NCBI GenBank assembly: GCA_026131555.1
Contig: JAMXJH010000009.1
Span: 22,828 to 86,827, forward strand
From: Aerococcaceae bacterium NML190073
GTDB lineage: Bacteria; Bacillota; Bacilli; Lactobacillales; Aerococcaceae
Reading direction: 5' to 3'
Length of the DNA: 64,000 bases
Positions 11,640 through 20,473 of this stretch are shown here, one piece after another (position 1 is the first letter of the stretch; every line of letters starts with the position of its first letter). The notes beneath the pieces were generated by a model. It was given only the letters and a program-made list of their open reading frames with translations. It searched no databases and had not been told where the DNA came from. The translations under genes and the position numbers were made by a program.

Positions 11640-12065
11640 CTATTCTTCTTCGCTTTGTGCCGCTTCTTCTTCAGAATTAGCTTGCTCAAAACCTTTGATT
11701 TGTTTGCCTTCGTCTTTCAAAATAAACACAATCTCTCCCGGCTTGGAATAACGATAATCACGTCGCGCTACCCCAGTCAAATAGTCCGGGTCTTGTAGCT
11801 GTTCGTGCTCCCGAGCTACTTCGCGGTGTTGCACAATGGCCACGTCTTTCGCCGTTTTAGCTTGTTGTAATTTATCCTCGTAGGCACCTGTTTGGTAGAT
11901 TGTGCGTCCAAGTGAAACAGCACAATAGATAATCGCGCTTGCTGCGCCTGCCAGTATCAACTTCTCACGAATTGTTCTGTGTTTTTTGCCTGGAAATTCA
12001 TTAGGGGGCATTGAACGCTCTTCTCTGCGTTTCCCTAAAGAATAACGGCTTAATTTCCTCGTCAC
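11640..12065 (-). CDS. divIC: Septum formation initiator DivIC/FtsB family
   Basis: 141 aa from a GTG at 12065, eight bases after GGGAGG; a GTG at 12074 overlaps the ribosome binding site and is unlikely. A basic cytoplasmic N-terminus is followed by one transmembrane helix (about residues 38-57, LILAGAASAIIYCAVSL). A periplasm-side coiled coil comes next and then the conserved end DYLTGVARRDYRYSKPGE. It bridges FtsL and DivIB in the divisome. Length, topology and position between rqcP and the S1 protein agree with DivIC. Confidence 0.9.
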   Translation of the reverse strand: MTRKLSRYSLGKRREERSMPPNEFPGKKHRTIREKLILAGAASAIIYCAVSLGRTIYQTGAYEDKLQQAKTAKDVAIVQHREVAREHEQLQDPDYLTGVARRDYRYSKPGEIVFILKDEGKQIKGFEQANSEEEAAQSEEE

Positions 12066-12163
12066 ACAATTCACCTCCCATTCATTATTGAGTATAACAA
12101 TAATCCTTTTTAATTGCCAATTAAATCATAACTTTTTTTGCAAAAATAATCAGAATGTTTGTG

Positions 12164-12451
12164 TTATAAGAAATCCATGTTGTCCGGCGTCGGTGTTGTA
12201 AGTCTTTCTTCGGATAGAATCTCGTACAAATTCGCCGCTTCTGTCTTCTTCGTTGTGTCTTGAATGTCTATCACTTTAACGGTTAGCAGGCGGTTGCCGA
12301 ACTTAATCGTTAGTTCGTCGCCGACTTTAACTGCGCTGCTGGATTTCGCAGTTGTCCCATTAATCGTAATTCGTCCTTGGTCCGCTACTTCTTTGGCGAT
12401 AGTGCGTCGCTTAATTAGGCGCGACACTTTCAAATATTTATCCAACCTCAT
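12164..12451 (-). CDS. rqcP: S4-domain RNA-binding protein RqcP (YabO/Hsp15 family)
   Basis: 95 aa with the S4 fold at the N-terminus ([20 protein letters not shown], residues 1-20, then the GRITING turn). The family member RqcP stabilises the peptidyl-tRNA on obstructed 50S subunits and promotes RqcH-driven alanine tailing. The ATG at 12451 gives the canonical start and has AAGGTG six bases upstream. An ATG three codons earlier exists at 12460. The start lies inside the end of mfd (overlap of 14 nt), indicating translational coupling. Confidence 0.92.
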   Translation of the reverse strand: MRLDKYLKVSRLIKRRTIAKEVADQGRITINGTTAKSSSAVKVGDELTIKFGNRLLTVKVIDIQDTTKKTEAANLYEILSEERLTTPTPDNMDFL

Positions 12452-15400
12452 TGAGTTCACCTTTTCTTTCTAATACTTGTTGCACTTCGCGGATGAAATG
12501 CTTGAGTTGTGCTAGCCACTGGTCGCTATGCAAGGATTTGATTGCCAGTGTCACCGTCATTTTGCCATCGGTCAGCTGAATGTGCGCCTTCAGCGGCACA
12601 TCTTGTAATGCTTCAAAAATCGTCACACCTTGAAGTTGAGTGCTTGCCCCTTCAGAAAAAGTGACCCGCAACTCACCACGCGTTTGTTTGATATGTGTCA
12701 CGCCGACTTGTAAGCCGTAATGCTTGATTAAGGCTACTTCGAGCAAATCCGCCACTTCGTCTGGAAACTCTCCATAGCGATCGATTAACTGATCTTGTAC
12801 CGCACGATAGCTGTCTTCGGAATCGATTTGTTGAATCGCTTTATAGGCGGCGATTTTTTGGCGTTCGTCGGGCATGTATGCTTTCGGAATATAAGCATCA
12901 ATTGCGATATCCCATTCGATTTGTACGCGGTCTTCCGGTCGCACGGCACGCGTATTGCCGCGCTTAATATCTACGGCTTCTTTCAACATTTGTGAGTATA
13001 AATCAAAGCCGACCGAATCGATGAAACCGGATTGTTGCTTTCCTAACAAATTGCCGGCACCGCGGATGGATAAGTCACGCATCGCAATCTTGAAGCCGGA
13101 TCCCAATTCCGTAAATTCTCGAATGGCAGTCAACCGTTTTTCCCCGACTTCGCTCAATTGTTTGAATGGTTCGTACATCAAATAGGCATAAGCAACTCGA
13201 TTCGTCCGTCCAACACGTCCGCGCAATTGGTACAAAGTGGATAGCCCCATATGATCCGCATCCTCTACAAAAAGCGTGTTCGCATTCGGAATATCGACAC
13301 CTGTTTCGATAATCGTCGTCGTTACCAACACATCGTAAGCTCCTTCTATAAAGTCTACCAAGACCGTTTCCAACTCCACTTCCGTCATCTGCCCGTGCGC
13401 AACTGCCACGCGTGCTTCCGGCACCAAATCGCGAATTTCCAACGCACGTTGTTCAATCGTTGCGACACGATTATATAAATAGAATACTTGCCCGCCACGC
13501 GCCATTTCACGCTCAATACCCGACTTAATTGCACCTTCATTGCGTTCCATGACATAGGTTTGCACCGGGAAACGATTATTCGGCGGCGTCTCAATCACTG
13601 ACAAATCGCGCACCCCAATCATCGACATATGAAGTGTTCGCGGAATCGGCGTCGCCGTCAACGTCAACACATCGACTTGTGATTTCAGCTGTTTCAAACG
13701 CTCCTTATGTTTCACACCGAAACGTTGTTCCTCGTCCACAATTAATAAGCCTAAATCTTCAAAGGCAACATCTTTGGACAAAAGGCGATGCGTTCCGATG
13801 ACGATATTGACCGCACCGGTTGCCAACCCCTCAATCGTTACCTTCTGTTTCGCTTTCGTTACGAAGCGACTCAACAGACCAATCTCAACCGGATACTCGG
13901 CAAAACGTTGAACGAGCGTATTGTAGTGCTGTTGCGCTAGAATCGTTGTCGGCACCAAGAAAGCAACTTGCTTCCCCTCCATTACCGCCTTAAAAATCGC
14001 CCGCATCGCCACTTCGGTTTTGCCGTAGCCGACGTCGCCGACCAACAGACGATCCATCGGTTTGCGCTTTTCCATATCGGCTTTAATTTCTGCCGCACTC
14101 CGCAACTGGTCGTCCGTTTCCACATAGCTAAAGGCACTTTCAAATTCCGCTTGTTCCGGTGTATCTTTGTCAAAAGCATAGCCGACTTCCCGCTCCCGTT
14201 TCGCATACAAAGCGATCAACTCATCGGCGATATCTTCGATTTTTGCGGCAACTTTTTGTTTGGTTTTCGCCCATTCGCTACCGCCTAATTTATTCAGTTT
14301 CGGGGTTTTCGATTCGGACGACACGTATTTTTGTAAGAGATGGATTTGGTCGACCGGAATTAAGATACGCGAACTGTTCTGATACTCTACCGCCAGGAAA
14401 TCTCTATGAACACCACTAATTTCAATCGTATCCAAGCCGGTATATTTCCCAATCCCGTGATTGATGTGCACGACATAATCGCCGACATTCAGTTCATTGT
14501 AGCTCTTAATGCGCTCGGCGTTACTCAACGTTTGCTGCTTCACTTGACGTTTCTTGACACGATTGAAGAGTTCACGTTCCGTCAATACCACCCACTTAGC
14601 TAGCGGCAACTCGAACCCACTGTTCAGCTGCCCAACAACGATGTTGACTGCTTGCGTTTGCGGTTGGCGCTCCTGTAAGACGACCGGCACAATCCCCGCC
14701 TCTTCAAAAAGGTCCGCCGTCCTTTGCGCTTGCTTAGCTGTCGCAACGACTACTTGAATGACAGTTCCTTGACGTAACCAATGGTCTACCTCACTCTTGA
14801 CGAGCGGCAACTGATTGAAGAACTGATTCATACTCCGATATTGAAACGGATGTACCGCCTCAAATGTTAAGTTCCCGAAACCTTTCTGAATCACCGAGCA
14901 ATATATACGCTGCACCTTCGCTTGCTTAATTGCTTCGCGCACCGGCGCATGAATCGCCAATTTCGGCAACAAGCTGCCTTTCATCACTTCTTGCTCAATC
15001 CAAAATTGGTCTTCCTCCATTAAACGCAATTCCTGCTGCTGGATTTTGTCGTATTCCATTAAGATAATGGCTCCGGTCGGCGCCACATAGTCAATGAGCG
15101 TCACCGACTTCTGTTGTGCTAAACCTAAATATGCGGCGGCGTGCTTCAACGGCTCGCCCTCTATCAGCGCTGTCAGTTGCTCGCCCATTCCGCTCGCAAC
15201 TGCTTCTCGCAAGGTGCTATCAGTCATTTTGCCTAAGGTAGCATCCAAATCGGCTTGCAGACGCGGTGCCAAAGCTTGCTGGCTTGCTAACGGAAAGACG
15301 ATTTCTTTTGCCGGTAATAAACGAATTTCCTCAATATTGCGAATCGACTCTTGCGAATCTCCGTTAAAGTAACGAATCGAATCCAATTCCGTATCAAAGA

Positions 15401-15983
15401 AATCCAACCGCACAGGATATTCCGTATTCAACGGGTAGAAATCGACAATACTCCCACGTATGCTGTACTCGCCCGGTGCTTGTACCATTGCCTGGCGCAA
15501 ATACCCGAAATCATTGAGTTTACGTTCTAAATCCGAACGCGCCAATTCCATGCCTAATTCCAGTGTCAACACTTCTTGACGCCATACTTGCGGCAAGGTC
15601 AGCTGTTTGCGAATCCCCGGTACAGAAGTGAGAATCACACACGGCTCGCCCGAAGCCAGTCTGTCTAAAGCTGCCACCCGTTGCGCTGCATGGTCAAGCG
15701 AAGCAAATGAGAATTCCGTTGCCAACGCCTCTTCCGCCGGGAATAAAAACACTTCCTCCACCGATAACAACTGCGTCAAATCATCATATAATTGCATCAA
15801 ATGTGTTGGAATCGGCTCGACAATCAGCAGTTGACGCGGCTTAGCTTGGTACATTTGTGCAAGCATGACCGAACGTGCACTCCCGTCCAATCCCGTCACC
15901 AATTGCCCGTGTTCACCTGCACTCGCTCGATTCAACGCCTCGACAACTTGCTCAAAAGGCGCTTGATAATATATCTCTTCCAT
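12438..15983 (-). CDS. mfd: Transcription-repair coupling factor Mfd
   Basis: 1181 aa, normal for the family. In order: UvrB-like N-terminal modules, a CarD-like RNA-polymerase interaction domain near residues 500-560 ([20 protein letters not shown]), the RecG-like translocase with Walker [12 protein letters not shown] and DEEQ box ([15 protein letters not shown]), helicase motifs [10 protein letters not shown] and [14 protein letters not shown], and the C-terminal autoinhibitory D7 domain. It removes stalled RNA polymerase and recruits UvrA. It is downstream of pth, separated by about 150 nt containing a hairpin. Confidence 0.98.
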   Translation of the reverse strand: MEEIYYQAPFEQVVEALNRASAGEHGQLVTGLDGSARSVMLAQMYQAKPRQLLIVEPIPTHLMQLYDDLTQLLSVEEVFLFPAEEALATEFSFASLDHAAQRVAALDRLASGEPCVILTSVPGIRKQLTLPQVWRQEVLTLELGMELARSDLERKLNDFGYLRQAMVQAPGEYSIRGSIVDFYPLNTEYPVRLDFFDTELDSIRYFNGDSQESIRNIEEIRLLPAKEIVFPLASQQALAPRLQADLDATLGKMTDSTLREAVASGMGEQLTALIEGEPLKHAAAYLGLAQQKSVTLIDYVAPTGAIILMEYDKIQQQELRLMEEDQFWIEQEVMKGSLLPKLAIHAPVREAIKQAKVQRIYCSVIQKGFGNLTFEAVHPFQYRSMNQFFNQLPLVKSEVDHWLRQGTVIQVVVATAKQAQRTADLFEEAGIVPVVLQERQPQTQAVNIVVGQLNSGFELPLAKWVVLTERELFNRVKKRQVKQQTLSNAERIKSYNELNVGDYVVHINHGIGKYTGLDTIEISGVHRDFLAVEYQNSSRILIPVDQIHLLQKYVSSESKTPKLNKLGGSEWAKTKQKVAAKIEDIADELIALYAKREREVGYAFDKDTPEQAEFESAFSYVETDDQLRSAAEIKADMEKRKPMDRLLVGDVGYGKTEVAMRAIFKAVMEGKQVAFLVPTTILAQQHYNTLVQRFAEYPVEIGLLSRFVTKAKQKVTIEGLATGAVNIVIGTHRLLSKDVAFEDLGLLIVDEEQRFGVKHKERLKQLKSQVDVLTLTATPIPRTLHMSMIGVRDLSVIETPPNNRFPVQTYVMERNEGAIKSGIEREMARGGQVFYLYNRVATIEQRALEIRDLVPEARVAVAHGQMTEVELETVLVDFIEGAYDVLVTTTIIETGVDIPNANTLFVEDADHMGLSTLYQLRGRVGRTNRVAYAYLMYEPFKQLSEVGEKRLTAIREFTELGSGFKIAMRDLSIRGAGNLLGKQQSGFIDSVGFDLYSQMLKEAVDIKRGNTRAVRPEDRVQIEWDIAIDAYIPKAYMPDERQKIAAYKAIQQIDSEDSYRAVQDQLIDRYGEFPDEVADLLEVALIKHYGLQVGVTHIKQTRGELRVTFSEGASTQLQGVTIFEALQDVPLKAHIQLTDGKMTVTLAIKSLHSDQWLAQLKHFIREVQQVLERKGELNEVG

Positions 15984-16026
15984 AAAAAATTCCTTCTTTC
16001 AACTTAGCGTACAACACGTCAACTAG

Positions 16027-16049
16027 GAGCTAGGGAAACAGATTCCCTA
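16027..16049. repeat. Inverted repeat between pth and mfd
   Basis: A 9-bp stem (GCTAGGGAA with TTCCCTAGC) and a 5-nt loop. Neither strand has an adjoining T run, so it is not a standard terminator. It could attenuate or process the pth-mfd message. Confidence 0.5.
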
Positions 16050-16134
16050 GCCCCTCTTGTTGCCTCTCACAATCCCCCTTACTGCTGCTTCGAGCAGATA
16101 AGAAGTCGTATCGTGTTGCACCCTGTTCGGCTGC

Positions 16135-16704
16135 TTATTTCTTGCGGTTATAAGTATTCATGACTTCAAGAAAAGTTTGTCCGGCAAGCCAATCTTCGAT
16201 TGCTTTGACCGCTTCATCCATCGCATTCTCTACAGTAATTCGCTCATCTACGCTGAACGGCGCCAATACATGGTCGACCACTTTCCAACCGCCTTGCGGA
16301 CGTCCGACACCGACTTTGACCCGATTGAATGTCGAATCACCCAACATCTCGATAATGCTCTTGATGCCGTTATGCCCACCCGAACCGCCGTTCTGACGCA
16401 GGCGGATGCGTCCGGGTTCTAAATCCATATCATCGTAAATGACCAGAATTTCATCCATCGCAATCCCGTAATAACTCATCAACGGCAAAAGTGCCTCACC
16501 CGATAAATTCATATACGTAAACGGCTTAACCAACAAACACTTCTGTCCATTAATATGCGCCACTGTGTAATCTGCACGAAACTTCTGATCCGTCATCTTT
16601 AACTGATGCTTATCTAATAATTGGTCAATCACATCGAAGCCGACATTGTGTCTTGTCTTCTCATAACGCTGCCCCGGATTGCCCAAACCTACTACTAATT
16701 TCAT
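16135..16704 (-). CDS. pth: Peptidyl-tRNA hydrolase
   Basis: 189 aa from ATG at 16704 behind AAGGAT; the upstream in-frame start at 16722 would precede the ribosome binding site. Signature stretches are VGLGNPGQRYEKTRHNVGF with the catalytic His near residue 20, the Asp in YDDMDLEPG near 95 and GGSGGHNGIKS near 108. It recycles peptidyl-tRNA released from stalled ribosomes. Head of the pth-mfd-rqcP order typical of Bacilli. Confidence 0.97.
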   Translation of the reverse strand: MKLVVGLGNPGQRYEKTRHNVGFDVIDQLLDKHQLKMTDQKFRADYTVAHINGQKCLLVKPFTYMNLSGEALLPLMSYYGIAMDEILVIYDDMDLEPGRIRLRQNGGSGGHNGIKSIIEMLGDSTFNRVKVGVGRPQGGWKVVDHVLAPFSVDERITVENAMDEAVKAIEDWLAGQTFLEVMNTYNRKK

Positions 16705-16797
16705 CGACGTATCCTTTCTCATTCAATTTCCTGTACAGTATAACACACTCCCTCTCCCCTTGTAAAAAAGAAGAAACCTCGCCTCGCCTACAAAAAA

Positions 16798-16830
16798 AGC
16801 AGGTAAACAACACCCTGTCGCTTACCTGCT
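16798..16830 (-). terminator. Terminator of the rpsN/39-aa protein unit
   Basis: A 9-bp stem (AGCAGGTAA with TTACCTGCT) around a 15-nt loop, followed on the minus strand by seven T. It lies 4 nt past the stop of the 39-aa gene. Confidence 0.9.
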
Positions 16831-16834
16831 CCCA

Positions 16835-16954
16835 TTATGCTTTCGTTTTCTTAGCGCGTTTAGCGGCTTGAATAATCGCCTTGGCACGACGCTTCGTCTT
16901 AATGTTCGGACTCTTCAAACGACGATATGCGCTTGAAACATCTAATTTCTCCAT
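16835..16954 (-). CDS. 39-aa basic protein, putative metal homeostasis protein
   Basis: Short ORF encoding 39 aa, about one third Lys/Arg, beginning MEKLDVSSAYRRLKSP, with ATG at 16954 behind a GGAGGC-type site. It begins 12 nt after the S14 gene and ends at a strong terminator, so it is cotranscribed with rpsN. From memory it matches the small family named putative metal homeostasis protein that accompanies the zinc-independent S14 in Lactobacillales and Listeria. There are no Cys or His metal ligands, and the charge pattern would also suit a ribosome-associated peptide. Function unproven. Confidence 0.7.
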   Translation of the reverse strand: MEKLDVSSAYRRLKSPNIKTKRRAKAIIQAAKRAKKTKA

Positions 16955-16966
16955 ACTTTCGCCTCC

Positions 16967-17236
16967 TTACCAGCTGGCTTTCGTTACACCGGGAATCCAG
17001 CCCTTATGCGCTAATTCACGGAACTCAATCCGCGACAAGCCGAACTTACGCATATAACTGCGCGGACGTCCGTCCCCCATGGAACGATTGTTAACACGCA
17101 CAGGAGAACTGTCTTTCGGTAACTGCGCCAAACCAACATAATCCCCCTTACGTTTCAACTCTGCCCGCCGTTCCCGATAGCGCTCGACAAGTTCCAGTTG
17201 CTTTCGGTGTCGGGCAATCTTGCTTTTCTTCGCCAA
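16967..17236 (-). CDS. rpsN: Alternative 30S ribosomal protein S14, zinc-independent
   Basis: 89 aa from a TTG at 17236, nine bases after AAGGAA; a GTG at 17245 overlaps that site. The long form of S14 with [23 protein letters not shown] and the C-terminal GVTKASW. It lacks the two CxxC motifs of the short zinc-binding S14, so it is the C-minus paralogue. In Gram-positives this form replaces the zinc S14 in zinc starvation and is Zur/AdcR-controlled; a matching palindrome lies directly upstream. It forms a unit with the 39-aa gene downstream. Confidence 0.95.
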   Translation of the reverse strand: MAKKSKIARHRKQLELVERYRERRAELKRKGDYVGLAQLPKDSSPVRVNNRSMGDGRPRSYMRKFGLSRIEFRELAHKGWIPGVTKASW

Positions 17237-17256
17237 AATAAGCACTTCCTTTCAGT

Positions 17257-17279
17257 TTAATAGTAATTGTTACTATTTA
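17257..17279. promoter_or_regulatory. Zur-like operator upstream of rpsN
   Basis: Near-perfect palindrome with arms AATAGTAA (17259-17266) and TTACTATT (17270-17277). The core TAGTAATTGTTACTA parallels the Gram-positive Zur consensus TCGTAATNATTACGA. Located 20-40 nt upstream of the rpsN start, which fits zinc-dependent repression. No Zur binding is shown here; assignment is by similarity and context. Confidence 0.65.
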
Positions 17280-17351
17280 TAATACCATATGCATTATTTT
17301 TTGGCAAGTCTGTATCATTCCGAACACAGAAACTGTACCAACCAACTATAA

Positions 17352-18398
<1,047 letters not shown>

Positions 18399-18411
18399 CC
18401 ATTCTTTCAAT

Positions 18412-18446
18412 AGCAGTTCTGCGTTCAAGCAGGCTGCTGTTTTTTT
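18412..18446 (+). terminator. ldh terminator
   Basis: Short stem AGCAG/CTGCT (18412-18416 and 18434-18438) followed by G and seven T. It lies 14 nt past the ldh stop. Confidence 0.75.
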
Positions 18447-18460
18447 CGTAAGCAGAGAAC

Positions 18461-18488
18461 TTGACAGCGGTTGCATAAATGGTATAAT
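18461..18488 (+). promoter_or_regulatory. Sigma-A promoter of the secreted-protein pseudogene
   Basis: TTGACA at 18461-18466, 16-nt spacer, TATAAT at 18483-18488, about 37 nt before the start codon. Consensus strength, so the interrupted gene is probably transcribed strongly. Confidence 0.85.
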
Positions 18489-18524
18489 GAGGATATATAT
18501 TAATTATAGAAAGAAGGAATCGCT

Positions 18525-19082
18525 ATGAAAAAATTATTGGTTGCATTGTTAACATTCTGCTTACTCCTACCATCACTTGCATATGCTGAAGAACCTGCAG
18601 TCGCTAATGGTACTTATACCAATTCAGAAGCGACCTTCATTCAATCCATTATCGTTGAAGATACATCCATTACGCTTGTATTATCACCAGTTGCACTCTT
18701 TAATCACTTAGACGATATTATCGCATTGCAAAGCAATGCTGAACCCGGCATTAACCCGAACCTATCCGCTGAAGAAATTGCTGAGAAACGTAAAGAATAC
18801 GGACTTGATTACGATATGAAAGCAATCTTGACAGAATTGGCAGAAACAGTGCCGAGTGATATCAGTTCGGCAGATGTCTAAAAAGAAATTGAAACACGCG
18901 TACCCGGCTTATATGTACATTTGGATCCTACTGCGACGAGCTACATTCACATCAGTCGCGCAACACTTTCCAACCCGGATTCTCTCCTAGGCATCCGTCT
19001 ATTCGACCGTGAAATACTCTTATTGGAAAAGTTGAACGACACAACCCTTAAGTACGGCGACTACGAATACGTGAAAGAATAA
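18525..19082 (+). pseudogene. Secreted protein gene interrupted by an in-frame TAA
   Basis: ATG at 18525 behind AGAAAGGAA opens a frame with a clear Sec signal peptide (MKKLLVALLTFCLLLPS, cleavage likely after AYA). The frame meets TAA at 18879-18881 after 118 aa. The same frame then continues open for 66 further codons (KEIETRVPGLYVHLDPTATS, then GDYEYVKE) to TAA at 19080-19082, immediately before a terminator. Without the stop the product would be 185 aa. Only one base change (for example CAA or AAA to TAA) separates it from an intact gene. The function is not recognised; exported to the cell surface or medium. Either a recent nonsense mutation, a sequencing error, or a truncated but still exported product. 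Confidence 0.8.
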
Positions 19083-19089
19083 CCGTAAA

Positions 19090-19121
19090 GGGCGAGGAAA
19101 TATTTCCTCGCCCCTCTTTTT
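19090..19121 (+). terminator. Terminator after the secreted-protein pseudogene
   Basis: 11-bp perfect stem (GGGCGAGGAAA at 19090-19100, complement at 19103-19113) with a 2-nt spacer, then a T-rich run. Its position right after the second stop supports the longer original gene. Confidence 0.9.
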
Positions 19122-19866
19122 ATGCGATTGATGATTGTGCTTGTACGTAGACTTGAATCGCATCGCAAGCATACTGCGCGGTTCCCACACCGAATTGATC
19201 AATATTCTCTCTAAAGCGATTATCCGCGGCATAACCTAACCCGATTTTTCCGAAAACTTCCAATGAGCAATCAAAGACATATTCGCGCATTAAGTGGAAT
19301 AACGTTCCCACTTGTTCTTGCGTTGAATCCGACTCCAACGGAATGGCTTTCTGATGATTCTCCGCCAGTGTTATAAATACTGCATTCATTGCATCTGTAA
19401 GCACTTGCTCGTTCCCGCTTTGTTTCACTTCTGCAGCTCTCACCACTTTCTCTCCGTATTTGTCTACCGCTTCTGTACGGTAGCGGCGGTGGTCTTCGTA
19501 TTTAAAGCCAGCAAATTTCTGTTCATTTGACATATATATTTCTCCTTTCAAATCGCTGATTGTTTGTTCCAGCGTTTGTACTAAAGTAAGAAGTTTTGCT
19601 TGTTCTTGTTGCATAAGCGCCAACTGCTCCGTCAGAATCATCAACCGACTTTGGGAAGGTTGACTCAACAAACGTTGAATCTCTTTCAGTGGGAATCCCA
19701 AGTACTTATAAAAGAGAATGTGTTGCAACCTATCTAAATCTGCATTTGTATAGTAACGGTATTGATTGTCCATTTTGTTCGGCTTTAATAAGCCGATTTT
19801 GTCATAATAGCGTAGCGTGCGCACCGAAACGCCGGATATTCTAGCCGCTTCTTGAATTAGATACAT
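19120..19866 (-). CDS. MerR-family regulator with TipAS ligand domain
   Basis: 248 aa from ATG at 19866, eight bases after AAGGAG. The N-terminal winged helix (IQEAARISGVSVRTLRYYDK, residues 2-21) is followed by a dimerising coiled coil (about 75-110). A C-terminal TipAS-like antibiotic-recognition domain starts near 120 (EQKFAGFKYEDHRRYRTEAV). TipA/Mta proteins bind hydrophobic or thiopeptide drugs and activate efflux or their own gene. The promoter upstream has the 19-bp spacer of MerR-activated promoters, so autoactivation is likely. No transporter is adjacent. Confidence 0.93.
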   Translation of the reverse strand: MYLIQEAARISGVSVRTLRYYDKIGLLKPNKMDNQYRYYTNADLDRLQHILFYKYLGFPLKEIQRLLSQPSQSRLMILTEQLALMQQEQAKLLTLVQTLEQTISDLKGEIYMSNEQKFAGFKYEDHRRYRTEAVDKYGEKVVRAAEVKQSGNEQVLTDAMNAVFITLAENHQKAIPLESDSTQEQVGTLFHLMREYVFDCSLEVFGKIGLGYAADNRFRENIDQFGVGTAQYACDAIQVYVQAQSSIA

Positions 19867-19888
19867 GTTCATCACTCCTTACATTTAC

Positions 19889-19919
19889 ACTATAAACGTT
19901 TACGCAACGTCAGGGTCAA
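19889..19919 (-). promoter_or_regulatory. MerR-type promoter with 19-bp spacer and dyad
   Basis: On the minus strand TTGACC (19914-19919), 19-nt spacer, TATAGT (19889-19894). The spacer carries the dyad ACGTT-GCGTA-AACGT. Overlong spacers with a central dyad are the hallmark of MerR-regulated promoters. Confidence 0.8.
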
Positions 19920-19945
19920 CACTTTTTCCAAAATAAAATAAAAAA

Positions 19946-19974
19946 AGGATAAGTGCGATACTTCGCCTTATCCT
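19946..19974 (-). terminator. veg terminator
   Basis: 8-bp stem AGGATAAG/CTTATCCT with 13-nt loop, followed on the minus strand by seven T. Downstream of the Veg gene. Confidence 0.9.
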
Positions 19975-19985
19975 CGTCTTACGCT

Positions 19986-20219
19986 CTATGCAAAAGAAAC
20001 TTCGATGACATTCGTCAGCACATCGCTGTAGCTATACGATACACGTTCCAACGCGCTTGTATCTTGATCTAAATCTACAACGAATACTGAACGGTGGGTT
20101 TCCTTTAGGATGCCCCGTCTTTCTCTCTTCTTATTGCGACCTAACTGCACCGTCACGACAACCGACTCGCCTAAATTATCATCAAGCAATGATTTGATGG
20201 CGATTAAATCTTGTGGCAT
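19986..20219 (-). CDS. veg: Veg family protein
   Basis: 77 aa from ATG at 20219 behind GAGGTGAGG. Characteristic sequence: GESVVVTVQLGRNKKRERRGIL in the first half and TNVIEVSF near the end. In Bacillus subtilis Veg is abundant, affects biofilm matrix genes and spore outgrowth, and its mechanism is unknown. The whole protein is a small beta-rich domain. Single-gene unit with its own terminator. Confidence 0.92.
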   Translation of the reverse strand: MPQDLIAIKSLLDDNLGESVVVTVQLGRNKKRERRGILKETHRSVFVVDLDQDTSALERVSYSYSDVLTNVIEVSFA

Positions 20220-20350
20220 AAGCCTCACCTCAATTTCTCATTATACACTCATTTAGGCAAAATTTCAATCTCGGCATATTGAAAGTTTCCTACAGCCTTG
20301 AAAAAGAGCACACGACATCCCACTTGAATCCGATTGACGCAAAACAGCAC

Positions 20351-20381
20351 AGCCTGTCCTTGAGACATTCCCGAACAGGCT
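20351..20381 (-). terminator. Hairpin downstream of tex
   Basis: Stem AGCCTGT/ACAGGCT with 17-nt loop, about 95 nt past the tex stop, followed on the minus strand by a short TTTT after GTGCTG. A weak terminator. A second dyad CAACCG-TATT-GCGGTTG lies between it and the gene. Confidence 0.5.
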
Positions 20382-20473
20382 TTCTTAATACACCTCCAGC
20401 CCAACCGTATTGCGGTTGAGCCGGAAGTACATATATGTTCTACTTGCTCGTTTCCGATGATTAGCGTTGTCGC

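Noticed and set aside
16027..16049. Terminator between pth and mfd
   Set aside because: The hairpin has no T run on either strand; kept only as an inverted repeat.
20400..20450. A 15-codon ORF on the minus strand (MYFRLNRNTVGLEVY) downstream of tex
   Set aside because: It has no ribosome binding site and most of it is a CAACCG/CGGTTG dyad; no support as a gene.
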